Below, in pieces: positions 51,918 through 60,652 of a DNA stretch of 64,000 bases. The stretch comes from Neomesorhizobium albiziae (lineage in GTDB: Bacteria > Pseudomonadota > Alphaproteobacteria > Rhizobiales > Rhizobiaceae): positions 124,001-188,000 of the forward strand of contig NZ_FOSL01000002.1 in the NCBI RefSeq assembly GCF_900114255.1, in the 5' to 3' direction. A program made the position numbers and the translations under genes. Under the pieces are notes generated by a model. The model was not told where the DNA came from, did no database searches, and was given only the letters and a program-made list of their open reading frames with translations. The stretch's first letter is position 1; the number at the start of each line of letters is the position of its first letter.

Positions 51918-53074
51918 TGCCCATCCAGAGAGCGTCAGCGGTCGACACCGCAGGCAACGAAGCGCGGCGGCCATGGCTGTCGCCGATCAACCAGCGTCGC
52001 TGGCAGAACTTCAAGGCAAACCGGCGCGGCTACTGGTCGTTATGGATTTTCCTCGTCCTGTTCGTGCTGTCGCTCGGCTCCGAACTGATCGCCAACGACA
52101 GGCCGCTGCTGATCCGCTTCAAGGGCCAGTTCTATTCCCCCATCGTTACCGATTACGACGAGGCGACGTTCCTCGGCGACGAAGGTTTCCTGCCGGTAGC
52201 AGACTACCGCATGCCCATCGTCCAGGACGCCATCGCCGCCAACGGCTGGCTGGTCTGGCCGCCGATCCGCTATTCCTACCGCACCACCAACAATGAGATA
52301 CCCGACGCCGCGCCCGCCAAGCCGTCCTGGCTCTACGACAAGGCGAAGCGCTGCGAGCGCTATCCCCTGGGCATCGACGATCCCAACTGCACCGTCGGCA
52401 ACTGGAACTGGCTCGGCACCGACGACCAGGCACGCGACGTGCTCGCCCGCGTCATCTACGGCTTCCGCATCTCGGTCCTGTTCGGGCTGATCCTGACGCT
52501 CGCCTCCACGGTGATCGGCGTCGCCGCAGGCGCCGTGCAAGGCTATTTCGGCGGCTGGACCGACCTCCTGTTCCAGCGCTTCATCGAGATCTGGTCCGCA
52601 ATCCCGGTGCTCTACCTGATCCTGATCATTTCCGCCGTGCTGCCGCCGGGCTTCTTCATCCTGCTCGGCATCATGCTGGCTTTTTCCTGGGTCGCGCTGG
52701 TCGGCGTGGTGCGGGCGGAGTTCCTGCGCGCCCGCAACTTCGAATATGTGAACGCGGCGCGCGCGCTGGGTGTGCCCAACCGCACCATCATGCTGCGCCA
52801 CCTCTTGCCCAACGCCATGGTGGCGACGCTCACCTTCCTGCCGTTCATCCTCAACGGCTCGATCTCGACGCTGACTGCGCTGGATTTCCTTGGCTTCGGC
52901 CTGCCGCCCGGTTCCGCCTCGCTCGGCGAACTCCTGAAGCAGGGCCAGCGCAACCTCAACGCCCCGTGGCTGGCCATGACCGGCTTCTTCACCCTGTCGA
53001 TCATGCTTTCGCTGCTGATCTTCATCGGCGAAGCCACCCGCGACGCCTTCGACCCGCGCAAGACGTTCAAATGA
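51917..53074 (+). CDS. yejE: Peptide ABC transporter permease YejE
   Basis: 385 aa. The N-terminal INQRRWQNFKANRRGYWSLW and first helix are OppC-type. A long periplasmic segment (about residues 60-175) includes GTDDQARDVLARVIYGFRIS, and the EAA motif is VNAARALGVPNRTIMLRHLL. It pairs with YejB. ATG 51917 overlaps the yejB stop (TGATG), with GGAGA upstream. Its own stop overlaps the yejF start in ATGA, so the three transporter genes are tightly coupled. Confidence 0.94.
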   Translation: MPIQRASAVDTAGNEARRPWLSPINQRRWQNFKANRRGYWSLWIFLVLFVLSLGSELIANDRPLLIRFKGQFYSPIVTDYDEATFLGDEGFLPVADYRMPIVQDAIAANGWLVWPPIRYSYRTTNNEIPDAAPAKPSWLYDKAKRCERYPLGIDDPNCTVGNWNWLGTDDQARDVLARVIYGFRISVLFGLILTLASTVIGVAAGAVQGYFGGWTDLLFQRFIEIWSAIPVLYLILIISAVLPPGFFILLGIMLAFSWVALVGVVRAEFLRARNFEYVNAARALGVPNRTIMLRHLLPNAMVATLTFLPFILNGSISTLTALDFLGFGLPPGSASLGELLKQGQRNLNAPWLAMTGFFTLSIMLSLLIFIGEATRDAFDPRKTFK

Positions 53075-54702
53075 GCGATACTCCCCTCCTCTCGGTCCGT
53101 GATCTTTCCGTTGCCTTCGAACAGGGCGGCAAGACGTCGATGGCCGTCGACCATATCTCCTTCGACATCGCCAAGGGCGAGACGGTGGCGCTGGTCGGCG
53201 AGTCCGGTTCAGGCAAATCGGTGTCGGCGCTGTCGGTGCTGAAGCTTTTGCCCTACCCGCCGGCCAGCCATCCGTCCGGCCAGATCCTGTTCGGGGGCAG
53301 CGACCTCATCGCCAAAAGCGAGAAGCAGCTGCGCCAGGTGCGCGGCAACAAGATCACCATGATCTTCCAGGAGCCGATGACCTCGCTCAACCCGCTGCAC
53401 ACGATCAAGCGGCAGGTCGGCGAGATCCTCAAGCTGCACCAGGGCTTGCGCGACGCCGCCGCCCGCAAGCGCACGCTGGAACTCCTGCACGAAGTCGGCA
53501 TCCGCGAGCCGGAAAAGCGCCTGCAGGCCTATCCGCACCAGCTTTCCGGCGGCCAGCGCCAGCGCGTCATGATCGCCATGGCGCTCGCCAACGAGCCGGA
53601 GCTTCTGATCGCCGACGAGCCGACCACCGCGCTCGATGTCACCGTGCAGGCGCAGATCCTCGAATTGCTGGCGCGTCTCAAGGAAAAGAACGGCATGTCG
53701 ATGCTGTTCATCACCCACGACCTCGGCATCGTCCGCAAGATCGCCGACCGCGTCTGCGTGATGACCAGGGGCAAGATCGTCGAGACCGGTCCGACCAGGG
53801 AAATCTTCGCCAATCCGCAGCACGAATACACCCGCCACCTGCTTGCCGCCGAGCCGAAGGGCAAGCCGCCCAAGGCCGACCTGTCGGCCGAGACCGTCAT
53901 GCAGGGCGAGGACATAAAAGTCTGGTTCCCGATCAAGCAGGGATTCTTCCGCACCACCGTCGACCATGTGAAGGCGGTCGACGGGATCGACGTCACCGTG
54001 CGCGCCGGCCAGACGCTCGGCGTCGTCGGCGAATCCGGCTCCGGCAAGACGACGCTCGGCCTCGCCCTGTCGCGCATGATCTCGTCTGAAGGGAAAATCC
54101 ATTTCAACGGCCGCGACATCGACCGCCTGTCCTTCAACGACATGCGACCGCTGCGGCGCGAATTGCAGATCGTCTTCCAGGACCCGTTCGGATCGCTCAG
54201 CCCGCGCATGTCGGTGGCCGAAATCATTGCCGAAGGCCTCGGCATCCACGAACCCAAGCTAACTGCGCGCGAGCGCGACAAGCGCGTCATCGATGTGCTG
54301 CACGAGGTCGGCCTCGACGCCGAAACCCGCCACCGTTATCCGCATGAATTCTCCGGCGGCCAGCGCCAGCGCATCGCGATTGCCCGCGCCATGGTGCTCA
54401 ACCCGCGCTTCGTGATGCTGGACGAGCCGACCTCCGCACTCGACATGAGCGTCCAGGCGCAGGTCGTCGACCTCTTGCGCAACCTGCAGGCCAAGCACAA
54501 CCTCGCCTACCTGTTCATCAGCCATGACCTGAAGGTCGTGCGGGCGCTCGCCAACGATGTCATCGTCATGCGCAACGGCAGGATCGTCGAATACGGCCCG
54601 TCGGAGCAGATTTTCGAACGGCCGCAGAGCGACTATACCAAGGCCCTGCTGTCGGCCGCCTTCCGCATCGAAACGGCGCCGGCCGACGTCGTCAGCCAGT
54701 AG
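53071..54702 (+). CDS. yejF: Dual ATP-binding ABC protein YejF
   Basis: 543 aa with two full ABC cassettes. The first has Walker A GESGSGKS, signature LSGGQRQR and Walker B LLIADEP; the second has GESGSGKTT, FSGGQRQR and FVMLDEP. Both H-loops are present (FITHDLGIV, FISHDLKVV). It powers the YejBE peptide importer from the cytoplasm. Fused double ATPases are the YejF/GsiA type. A family A repeat follows within 25 bp of the stop codon. Confidence 0.95.
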   Translation: MSDTPLLSVRDLSVAFEQGGKTSMAVDHISFDIAKGETVALVGESGSGKSVSALSVLKLLPYPPASHPSGQILFGGSDLIAKSEKQLRQVRGNKITMIFQEPMTSLNPLHTIKRQVGEILKLHQGLRDAAARKRTLELLHEVGIREPEKRLQAYPHQLSGGQRQRVMIAMALANEPELLIADEPTTALDVTVQAQILELLARLKEKNGMSMLFITHDLGIVRKIADRVCVMTRGKIVETGPTREIFANPQHEYTRHLLAAEPKGKPPKADLSAETVMQGEDIKVWFPIKQGFFRTTVDHVKAVDGIDVTVRAGQTLGVVGESGSGKTTLGLALSRMISSEGKIHFNGRDIDRLSFNDMRPLRRELQIVFQDPFGSLSPRMSVAEIIAEGLGIHEPKLTARERDKRVIDVLHEVGLDAETRHRYPHEFSGGQRQRIAIARAMVLNPRFVMLDEPTSALDMSVQAQVVDLLRNLQAKHNLAYLFISHDLKVVRALANDVIVMRNGRIVEYGPSEQIFERPQSDYTKALLSAAFRIETAPADVVSQ

Positions 54703-54725
54703 AGCGGAGTGCATGGTGAGCCGGG

Positions 54726-54801
54726 CGTTCCGCTCTATCTGTTTGTTTCAACCGCATTTGTGTCACACCAGGTGATGCCACCTGGCTGCAAAATGCTCTG
54801 A
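54726..54801 (+). repeat. Degenerate family A palindromic repeat after yejF
   Basis: CCGCTCTATCTGTTTGTTTC, an ACCAGGTGATGCCACCTGG palindrome and GCTGCAAAATGCTCTGATC follow the order of parts in 1871-1974, with a different central palindrome. It lies between the yejF stop and ghrA and has no coding potential. Confidence 0.6.
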
Positions 54802-54815
54802 TCCGGAGAAACGGA

Positions 54816-55757
54816 ATGGACAAAGGCCGTATCCTTCTGGCGGTGACCGGTTTCCATCCGCAGCGCTGGCACGAATTGCTGTCGGCCGAGCGCGAGGTTG
54901 TGCTTGAGCCCGACGGACCAAATGACCCGTCAATCACCTATGCGGTCGTATGGAAGCAGCGCCCCAACCTCCTGAGCAGCCTGCCCAATCTGCGCGCCAT
55001 CTTTTCCATCGGCGCCGGCGTCGACCACCTGTTCCAGGATCCGAGCGTGCCGCAAGTGCCGATCGTGCGGGTGGTCGCCGACAATCTCTCCCGCCACATG
55101 ACCGAATATGTCGTCTGGCGGGTGCTCGACCACCACCGGCAAGGCGCTCTCTACCGCGCGCAGCAGGCAAAAAAGGTCTGGCACGAGCCGCAGCAGCGTG
55201 TGGCCGGCGATATTTCCATCGGCATCATGGGTTTCGGCCAGCTTGGCCGGGCTGCGGCGCGCGCGCTGCTGGGGCTCGGCTTTTGCGTCAATGGCTGGAG
55301 CCGCCGCCCGGCCAGCGCCGACGACGTGACCACCTTTCACGGCGAAAGCGGCCTGATCCCGTTCCTTAACGCCACCGACATCCTGGTCGTGCTGTTGCCG
55401 CTGACGCCGGAGACGCAAGGCATCGTCAACTACGACCTCTTGCGCGAATTGCGCCGCCGCAACGGACTCGGCGGCTCGGTGCTCATCAATGCCGGCCGCG
55501 GCAGGCTGCAGCGCGATGCCGACATAAAACGCGCGTTGGACGACGGCACCTTGAAGGAAGCGAGCCTCGACGTCTTCGAAACCGAGCCGTTACCCAAGGC
55601 AAGCCCGCTCTGGAGCCATCCGAAGGTGTTCGTCACGCCGCACGCCGCCGCGACCTCCGATCCGGCTCATCTGGTGCAGCCGATGCTCGACCAGATGAAC
55701 GCCTTCGAACGCGGCGAGCCGCTGCAGAACCTGGTCGACAGGGCCGCGGGTTATTGA
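54816..55757 (+). CDS. ghrA: Glyoxylate/hydroxypyruvate reductase A
   Basis: 313 aa D-isomer-specific 2-hydroxyacid dehydrogenase. The NAD(P) site is GIMGFGQLGRAAARALLG, and the catalytic Arg, Glu and His lie in INAGRGR, DVFETEPLP and VTPHAAATS. Together with the short length and the IFSIGAGVDHLF segment this is the GhrA branch, which reduces glyoxylate and hydroxypyruvate with NADPH. ATG 54816 follows CCGGAGAAACGGA. It probably has its own promoter in the preceding repeat region. Confidence 0.9.
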   Translation: MDKGRILLAVTGFHPQRWHELLSAEREVVLEPDGPNDPSITYAVVWKQRPNLLSSLPNLRAIFSIGAGVDHLFQDPSVPQVPIVRVVADNLSRHMTEYVVWRVLDHHRQGALYRAQQAKKVWHEPQQRVAGDISIGIMGFGQLGRAAARALLGLGFCVNGWSRRPASADDVTTFHGESGLIPFLNATDILVVLLPLTPETQGIVNYDLLRELRRRNGLGGSVLINAGRGRLQRDADIKRALDDGTLKEASLDVFETEPLPKASPLWSHPKVFVTPHAAATSDPAHLVQPMLDQMNAFERGEPLQNLVDRAAGY

Positions 55758-55778
55758 AGCATTCCGGATCGGCTCATC

Positions 55779-55862
55779 CGCCTCCCGGGAATTGAGGGAG
55801 AAGGGAAATGGTCGCAACGCCGTATACCCCTCTTCCCGTCCCCTCACGGAGGGAGGGGCGGC
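55779..55862. repeat. Short GC-rich inverted repeat upstream of the GNAT gene
   Basis: CCTCCCGGGAATTGAGGGAG with GAAGGG on one side and CCCCTCTTCCCGTCCCCTCA plus CGGAGGGAGGGG on the other form imperfect inverted repeats, similar in style to the other CT/GA-rich palindromic elements. It occupies the 127-bp gap between ghrA and the acetyltransferase gene. Confidence 0.45.
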
Positions 55863-55884
55863 CCGACCCAAGGCAGCGAGCAAA

Positions 55885-56307
55885 ATGATGCCTCTTCAAA
55901 TCCGCCGTGTCGGTCCAGGTGACGAAGCTCTCTTCGAAGATGTCGCCGCCGAAGTCTTCGACGAACCCGTCGATCCGCAGCGGCTGGCGGCCTATCTCGC
56001 GGAGCCCGGCCATCTGATGCTCGTCGCGCTCGATGACGGCCAGATCGTCGGGCAGTGTGCCGCGGTCGTCCATCGCCATCCCGACAAGGTTTCCGAACTC
56101 TATATAGACGAGGTCGGCGTTTCGCCCCGCTGGCAGCGGCAGGGCATCGCCAGGAAGATGCTCGAGGAGATGTTCGCACTCGGCAAGGCGCTGGGTTGCG
56201 GCGAAGCCTGGGTCGGCACCGAACCCGACAATGTTCCTGCACGCCGCCTCTACGAAGGCTTCGGCAGCGAGGCGGAAACCTTCGTGCTCTACGCCTACGA
56301 GTTTTAG
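55885..56307 (+). CDS. GNAT-family N-acetyltransferase
   Basis: 140 aa single GNAT domain. IRRVGPGDEALFEDVAAEVF opens it. YIDEVGVSPRWQRQGIARKM is motif A for acetyl-CoA, and DNVPARRLYEGFG is motif B. The pattern resembles the AacA/RimI-like group with aminoglycoside 3-N or 6'-N acetyltransferase-like members, but resistance cannot be claimed. Tandem ATGs at 55885 and 55888 are equivalent starts. It is weakly linked to ghrA by a repeat-filled spacer. Confidence 0.88.
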   Translation: MMPLQIRRVGPGDEALFEDVAAEVFDEPVDPQRLAAYLAEPGHLMLVALDDGQIVGQCAAVVHRHPDKVSELYIDEVGVSPRWQRQGIARKMLEEMFALGKALGCGEAWVGTEPDNVPARRLYEGFGSEAETFVLYAYEF

Positions 56308-56370
56308 CGCTCAGCCCTCATCCGAGCCGATACCCTCGTGGAGAAGGCATCGGAGTTGCCGGCACTCGCC

Positions 56371-56856
56371 TCAGGACGCCCTGAATGTCTTGTCGGCGGC
56401 GTCAATATATTTCTGAAACTGATCCCCAGGCCAATTGGGATCGATGTTCGAGGTGCGCTCCAGACATTTCCAGACGCCGTTTCGGCGTTGGAAGCGGTCG
56501 GAATAGGTCCCGGTTGAAACTGTTCCGATATGATCTGCCTTCCAGGATACGACCCACCGCCAATTGGCAGTCGCGTCGTCACCCTCACCAGCAATTTCGA
56601 ACACGCCCATCGAATGGTACCACTTGTCCAGGGGAAACACGCTGTGCGCGTAGTCGAACATATCTTTCATGCCCTTGCGTCCCTCGAAGGTGCTGTCTCG
56701 GAGGTCGTGGACGTTGAACTTGCCCTCTGGCCAATACAAATCGGCATACCTCTCGGCGGATTCGCGACCCCACGGTGTATCGATGAGACGCTGGTGCAGG
56801 TTAAGCTGCTCGAATATCTCGAAGCGGTCGGTTGTCGTAAGTTCGCTGCCAGTCAT
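56371..56856 (-). CDS. SnoaL/NTF2-like protein
   Basis: 161 aa cone-shaped alpha+beta domain: FEIFEQLNLHQRLIDTPWGR, SAERYADLYWPEGKFNV, and a C-terminal RRNGVWKCLERTSNIDPNWP strand. NTF2-like proteins include small hydratases, isomerases and dehydratases as well as binding proteins; no catalytic set can be assigned. ATG 56856 has AAGGAG six bases upstream. Longer upstream frame (to 57033) is in lower-quality coding sequence. No operon partner. Confidence 0.8.
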   Translation of the reverse strand: MTGSELTTTDRFEIFEQLNLHQRLIDTPWGRESAERYADLYWPEGKFNVHDLRDSTFEGRKGMKDMFDYAHSVFPLDKWYHSMGVFEIAGEGDDATANWRWVVSWKADHIGTVSTGTYSDRFQRRNGVWKCLERTSNIDPNWPGDQFQKYIDAADKTFRAS

Positions 56857-57239
56857 GAGGAACTCCTTGTTTGATGCCGCGCCTAAGCGTCGCCTGTTGG
56901 CGTTGCTCCGCCAACAGGCGAGGAATGGCACGGTTGCCAGAGCCGCCTTGGTGCGCGCTGCTGACAAAATCCGCGCTGCGCTGAACGCAGATTTGTATAG
57001 CGGTTTGCGGTCATGAAACCGCTCCCATGTCATTCCAACGGGAGAGACTTAACGCGTTGCCATTTGCTCATTAGCCGACAAAGCCAGAAATGAGATTTCC
57101 AAATATGGAAGGATTGCTGGCCGCCTTCATGTGGGTTGGCTGGTGCGCACGGAAGCACATTGTCAACATCTATCAGCAATCTTTGTTTCTCTTTTATCCA
57201 CACCCCTCCATCCCTCCCGCATAATGGCTGCATCGCCCT

Positions 57240-57470
57240 CACGGGAACCTGGTGCGCACCGGGTATCAGGGAGGACGACGGTGCCGGATCGGCAGCGCTG
57301 ACGGTGGCGCTGCTGGGGCGAGGATGCCCGTAGGTCCGCGCCCTGACCGAGGCTAGGCTAGTTCGCGGTGTGAAAGCCGCGCTCCCTGCGGTAGGGCAAG
57401 AACACCGGCGGCGCCTGGGAGACCGGGCCTCGTATAAATTTGAAACGGCACGGTCCCAGGCGCCGCTTCC
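57240..57470 (+). other. Structured non-coding stretch, candidate RNA
   Basis: The 57014-57553 stretch has no convincing gene. Within 57240-57470 there are several strong inverted pairs. A perfect 13-bp stem pairs GCGGCGCCTGGGA (57408-57420) with TCCCAGGCGCCGC (57454-57466). A 7-bp stem pairs GCAGCGC (57292) with GCGCTGC (57307), and TCAGGG (57266) pairs with CCCTGA (57341). A CGCGG/CCGCG hairpin lies near 57364-57381. An AT-rich stretch before it (57160-57215) could be a promoter. It does not match tmRNA, RNase P or other RNAs I know by eye; a 6S-like RNA is conceivable. A repeated-looking GAGCCTGTCGAAGGGCTC follows at 57478. Confidence 0.4.
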
Positions 57471-57553
57471 CACTCCTGAGCCTGTCGAAGGGCTCCACTC
57501 AATGGTCAGACGCGAAAGCGGGCGTGGCGACGGAGACGCTTGTGCTGATGAAA

Positions 57554-57710
57554 GGACCCCCTCTCCGTCTCGGCTTCGCCTCGACACCTCTCCCCCGCTT
57601 TGCGGGCGCGAGGAACCGCTGCCGCGATGCCGACGCCGTTCCAGCTGGGTTTCCTCGCCCCCATGAAATGGGGGAGAGGTGGTTTGCGCAGCAAACCGGA
57701 GAGGGGGTCT
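57554..57710. repeat. Long inverted-repeat element related to family C
   Basis: The outer arms GGACCCCCTCTCCG (from 57554) and CCGGAGAGGGGGTC (to 57709) are inverted, and inner arms CACCTCTCCCCC and GGGGGAGAGGTG (near 57590 and 57670) extend the stem. Between them lies about 75 bp without coding signs. It is similar in plan to the elements at 19607 and 33384 and sits just downstream of the NlpC/P60 gene. Confidence 0.75.
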
Positions 57711-57783
57711 TGTGAGCAACGCCAGCCAACGTCCAGCAAGCCATAAATCCGCTAGCGAAGCCTTGATTGCGTATCCGCCGGAG

Positions 57784-58644
57784 CTAGGGCCGTCGAAATC
57801 CCGTCGGACCGCCATAGAGATAGGAAATCCGCTCGATCGCGGCAGCGAGCGGCTCGCGGGAAACCAGCATGGTGTGGCCGTTGGCGTGGATCATGTTTTC
57901 GGCGTCGGTCATGACAGCGACATGGCCGTTCCAGAACACCAGGTCGCCACGGCGCAGGTTTTCATGGGCCGGCCCCGCATCGACCACCGTGCCGATCGTG
58001 CCTGCCTGCATGTCGGTGTCGCGCAGCACCATGTTTCCCGACATCCGTTGCGAAAGTTGCACCAGTCCCGAGCAGTCGAGGCCAAAGCCGCTGCAGCCGC
58101 CCCACAGATAGGGGGTGTTCAGCAAGGTTTCGGCAACCGTCACGTAATCCTCGGCGACAGCGTCCCGCGCCACCACATGACCGGCCACAATCGCCTCGCC
58201 CGACGCCAGCATTGCGTATTTCGTGCCGCGCGTTTCCGCGTAGCCGGTGACGACGATGCGCGAGCCCATCGACAACTTTCCGCTGTGTGGCAGCTTCATG
58301 TCCGGACCGGGATAGAGGAACGTGCGCGGCGCGCAGACAATGTGCGTGGCCTCAGCGGCGATCGGCGCGACAGCGGCGCCGGCGACAAAGCCGACATAGC
58401 CGTCACGCTCGGACTGCACCCAGGCCCAGCCCTCGCTCTCCTCGAACACGCGGACGTCGTCGCCGAAAAGCAGTTGCGAATCCAGGCCGGCATCGGGACG
58501 CGGCGCTTTCTTCAGGTCTGCGACCGGAACGGCGGTTCGTGCAAGGCGGCCGGCCACGAAACGCTCGGCCTCGACACTGCCACGCAGCCGTTCGTCGGCA
58601 AGGTCGGCACGAAAGGCGTGCAGGCGGCGGTCAGGGCCGTTCAT
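57784..58644 (-). CDS. NlpC/P60 family peptidoglycan hydrolase
   Basis: 286 aa. Two SH3-like domains (about 30-160; LLFGDDVRVFEESEGWAWVQ) precede an NlpC/P60 cysteine peptidase: PYLWGGCSGFGLDCSGLVQL with the catalytic Cys, GDLVFWNGHVAVM with His, and MIHANGH. There is no signal peptide, which matches rhizobial members of this YkfC/DipM-like group that may act on recycled muropeptides in the cytoplasm. ATG 58644 overlaps the MarR stop (ATGA), so it is coupled to that regulator. The leucyl aminopeptidase gene upstream may share the transcript. Confidence 0.92.
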   Translation of the reverse strand: MNGPDRRLHAFRADLADERLRGSVEAERFVAGRLARTAVPVADLKKAPRPDAGLDSQLLFGDDVRVFEESEGWAWVQSERDGYVGFVAGAAVAPIAAEATHIVCAPRTFLYPGPDMKLPHSGKLSMGSRIVVTGYAETRGTKYAMLASGEAIVAGHVVARDAVAEDYVTVAETLLNTPYLWGGCSGFGLDCSGLVQLSQRMSGNMVLRDTDMQAGTIGTVVDAGPAHENLRRGDLVFWNGHVAVMTDAENMIHANGHTMLVSREPLAAAIERISYLYGGPTGFRRP

Positions 58645-59054
58645 AGCGGCAGCTCTCCGCCCCTGGCGATGATGACGTCACCGAAACGTTCGACGAACAA
58701 GGCGCCTTCGACCGTGCGCTTGACCAGCACATTGCGCTTGTCGCGCTCGTCGCGGTGCCGGGAAACCAGTTTCAGCGCGCCCATCGTGTCGAGCGCACGG
58801 GTGATCACCGGCTTGGTCACCCCCAGCCTGGCGGCGAGGCCGCGCACCGTATGAGGCGGCGGATCGAGATAGATGGTGAGCAGGATCGCCATCTGGCGCA
58901 TGGTCAGGTCGGGCACATCGCTGCGCACCTCAGCCAACGCTACCAGTTGCCAGAGCCGCAACGCCTGGCTGGGACGCAGATGAACTGCCATGGGTCCCAG
59001 CATCTCCGAAAATTGTTTCGGTTCCGTTTCTTCCTTGATGGAATAATAAAACAT
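58641..59054 (-). CDS. MarR-family transcriptional regulator
   Basis: 137 aa winged HTH: LTMRQMAILLTIYLDPPPHT, VRGLAARLGVTKPVITRALD, and the wing SRHRDERDKRNVLVKRT. ATG 59054 (MFYYSIKEETEPKQF) has AGGAGG upstream and is chosen over a longer start at 59093. It overlaps the NlpC/P60 gene in ATGA, an unusual coupling of a MarR regulator with a cell-wall hydrolase. It lies 90 bp downstream of the leucyl aminopeptidase gene on the same strand. Confidence 0.9.
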   Translation of the reverse strand: MFYYSIKEETEPKQFSEMLGPMAVHLRPSQALRLWQLVALAEVRSDVPDLTMRQMAILLTIYLDPPPHTVRGLAARLGVTKPVITRALDTMGALKLVSRHRDERDKRNVLVKRTVEGALFVERFGDVIIARGGELPL

Positions 59055-59144
59055 TGTGGCCTCCTGCTGCATCGGCCCGAAAGCGCAATGCATCGATTCA
59101 AAGTCCTGGAGCGTCCTTTGCGCGTCCAGGGGACGCGGGGCGCA

Positions 59145-60518
59145 CTAGGCGTAGCGCCTCGAAAGCACCCGCTCGATGGCACGTATCGCCTGAGCTTCGC
59201 CGCCGACCGGGCAATGCGGCCGTTCGGTCGGGCTCCATGCGAAAATGTCGAAATGCACCCAACTCGGCGACTTCTCGACAAACCGCTTCAGGAACAGAGC
59301 TGCGGTCATCGATCCTGCAAAGCCGTCGGTTGTGACATTGTTCATGTCGGCGATCTTGGAAGAAAGCTTGGCATCGTAGGGCTTCCACAGCGGCATGCGC
59401 CACAGCGGATCGGCGGTCGCCACCGCCGACTTGGCGAGTTCCGTCGCAAGCGCATCGTCATCGGTGTAGAACGGCGGCAGGTCCGGCCCGAGCGCCACGC
59501 GGGCCGCACCCGTCAGCGTCGCCATGTCGATCAGCAGTTCGGGCTGCTCGTCGTCGGCCAGCGCCAGCGCGTCCGCCAGCACCAGGCGCCCCTCGGCGTC
59601 AGTGTTGCCGATCTCGACGGTGATGCCCTTGCGGCTTCGCAGCACGTCGCCCGGCCGGAAGGCGTTCCCGGCTATCGCATTCTCCACGGCGGGAATGAGA
59701 ACCCGCAGCCGCACCGGCAGTTTTGCAGCCATGATCATCGAGGCAAGGCCGAGCACATTGGCGCCGCCGCCCATGTCCTTCTTCATCAGGAGCATGCTCG
59801 CGGCCGGCTTGATGTCCAGCCCGCCGGTGTCGAAGCAGACGCCCTTGCCCACCAGGGTGACCTTGGCCGCATCTGGGCTGCCCCAGGTGATGTCGATCAA
59901 TCGCGGCGCGTCCGTCGATGCCCGGCCGACCGCGTGGATCATCGGAAGATTTTCGGCAAGCAGAGCGTCGCCCACGGTTACCCGGATTTCTGCCCCATGC
60001 TTTGCGGCGAGCGCCCGCGCAGCCGCCTCCAGCGCCTCCGGCCCCATGTCGTTGGTCGGGGTGTTGACCAGGTCGCGGGTGAGGAAAACGCCATCGGCGA
60101 TGCGGCTGACATGGCCGCCGTCAGCGCCTTCAGGCAACGCGAAACGCAGCGTCTTGCCCGGCTTCTTGCCGTAGCGGGTGAACGCATAACCGCCGAGCGC
60201 CAGCCCGACCGCCGCCTGATTGGCGTCGCCCGGGCCTGCCGCGAAAAACCAGTCGCCTTCGGGCAGCTTGCGGGAAAGCGAGCCGGTCGCCAGCGAACCG
60301 AACGGGTCGTCGCCGGTCCCGGTTCCGAGCAACGCCGCAGCCACCGCGCCGCCTTGCCCCGGCACCGTCAGCACGCGGTCAGCCTCACCGTTGAAGTCGT
60401 TGGCCTTGGCCCAGGCAAGTGCCCCGGCGTCGAGCCCGGCATCGTCGAGCCCGTCCTTGGCGACCAGATAAACCGGCTTGGCGCTCGCGGACTTTTTCTC
60501 GGTGAACTCGACAGGCAT
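59145..60518 (-). CDS. Leucyl aminopeptidase family protein (M17)
   Basis: 457 aa. The M17 signature NTDAEGRLVLADAL is intact, and VGKGVCFDTGGLDIK with MKKDMGGGANVLG provides the other metal ligands and the catalytic Lys. It is a dinuclear-zinc exopeptidase, probably hexameric and cytoplasmic, acting in peptide turnover. It is the second, shorter M17 type found in rhizobia rather than canonical PepA, as judged by its N-terminal domain (MPVEFTEKKSASAKPVYLVA). It is the first gene of a probable pepA-like, marR, nlpC operon. Confidence 0.93.
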   Translation of the reverse strand: MPVEFTEKKSASAKPVYLVAKDGLDDAGLDAGALAWAKANDFNGEADRVLTVPGQGGAVAAALLGTGTGDDPFGSLATGSLSRKLPEGDWFFAAGPGDANQAAVGLALGGYAFTRYGKKPGKTLRFALPEGADGGHVSRIADGVFLTRDLVNTPTNDMGPEALEAAARALAAKHGAEIRVTVGDALLAENLPMIHAVGRASTDAPRLIDITWGSPDAAKVTLVGKGVCFDTGGLDIKPAASMLLMKKDMGGGANVLGLASMIMAAKLPVRLRVLIPAVENAIAGNAFRPGDVLRSRKGITVEIGNTDAEGRLVLADALALADDEQPELLIDMATLTGAARVALGPDLPPFYTDDDALATELAKSAVATADPLWRMPLWKPYDAKLSSKIADMNNVTTDGFAGSMTAALFLKRFVEKSPSWVHFDIFAWSPTERPHCPVGGEAQAIRAIERVLSRRYA

Positions 60519-60564
60519 TGGACGTCATTTCCTTCGGCAACGGGCAGCAGCGAAGAATCGCTTC

Positions 60565-60579
60565 TTAACCATCCGTTAG
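60565..60579 (+). promoter_or_regulatory. Putative CtrA-type site upstream of tadD
   Basis: TTAACCATCCGTTAG fits TTAA-N7-TTAA with one mismatch, and TTAAC recurs at 60582-60586. It lies about 80 bp before the tadD start and 50 bp from the divergent aminopeptidase start. CtrA controls pilus assembly genes in Caulobacter and other alphaproteobacteria. The assignment rests on the motif only. Confidence 0.4.
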
Positions 60580-60652
60580 GGTTAACAGAATATTGCTCAG
60601 GGTGGGTAGACGGCTGCGGCGGACGCACGGGGAAATTGGGGGGCACTTTCCG

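Noticed and set aside
50346-51974. 542-codon minus-strand frame opposite yejB
   Set aside because: It runs through a palindromic repeat and the yejB gene and has no recognisable domain.
57240-57470. tmRNA or RNase P RNA
   Set aside because: No tag-peptide reading frame, no tRNA-like end and none of the conserved RNase P core sequences are present.
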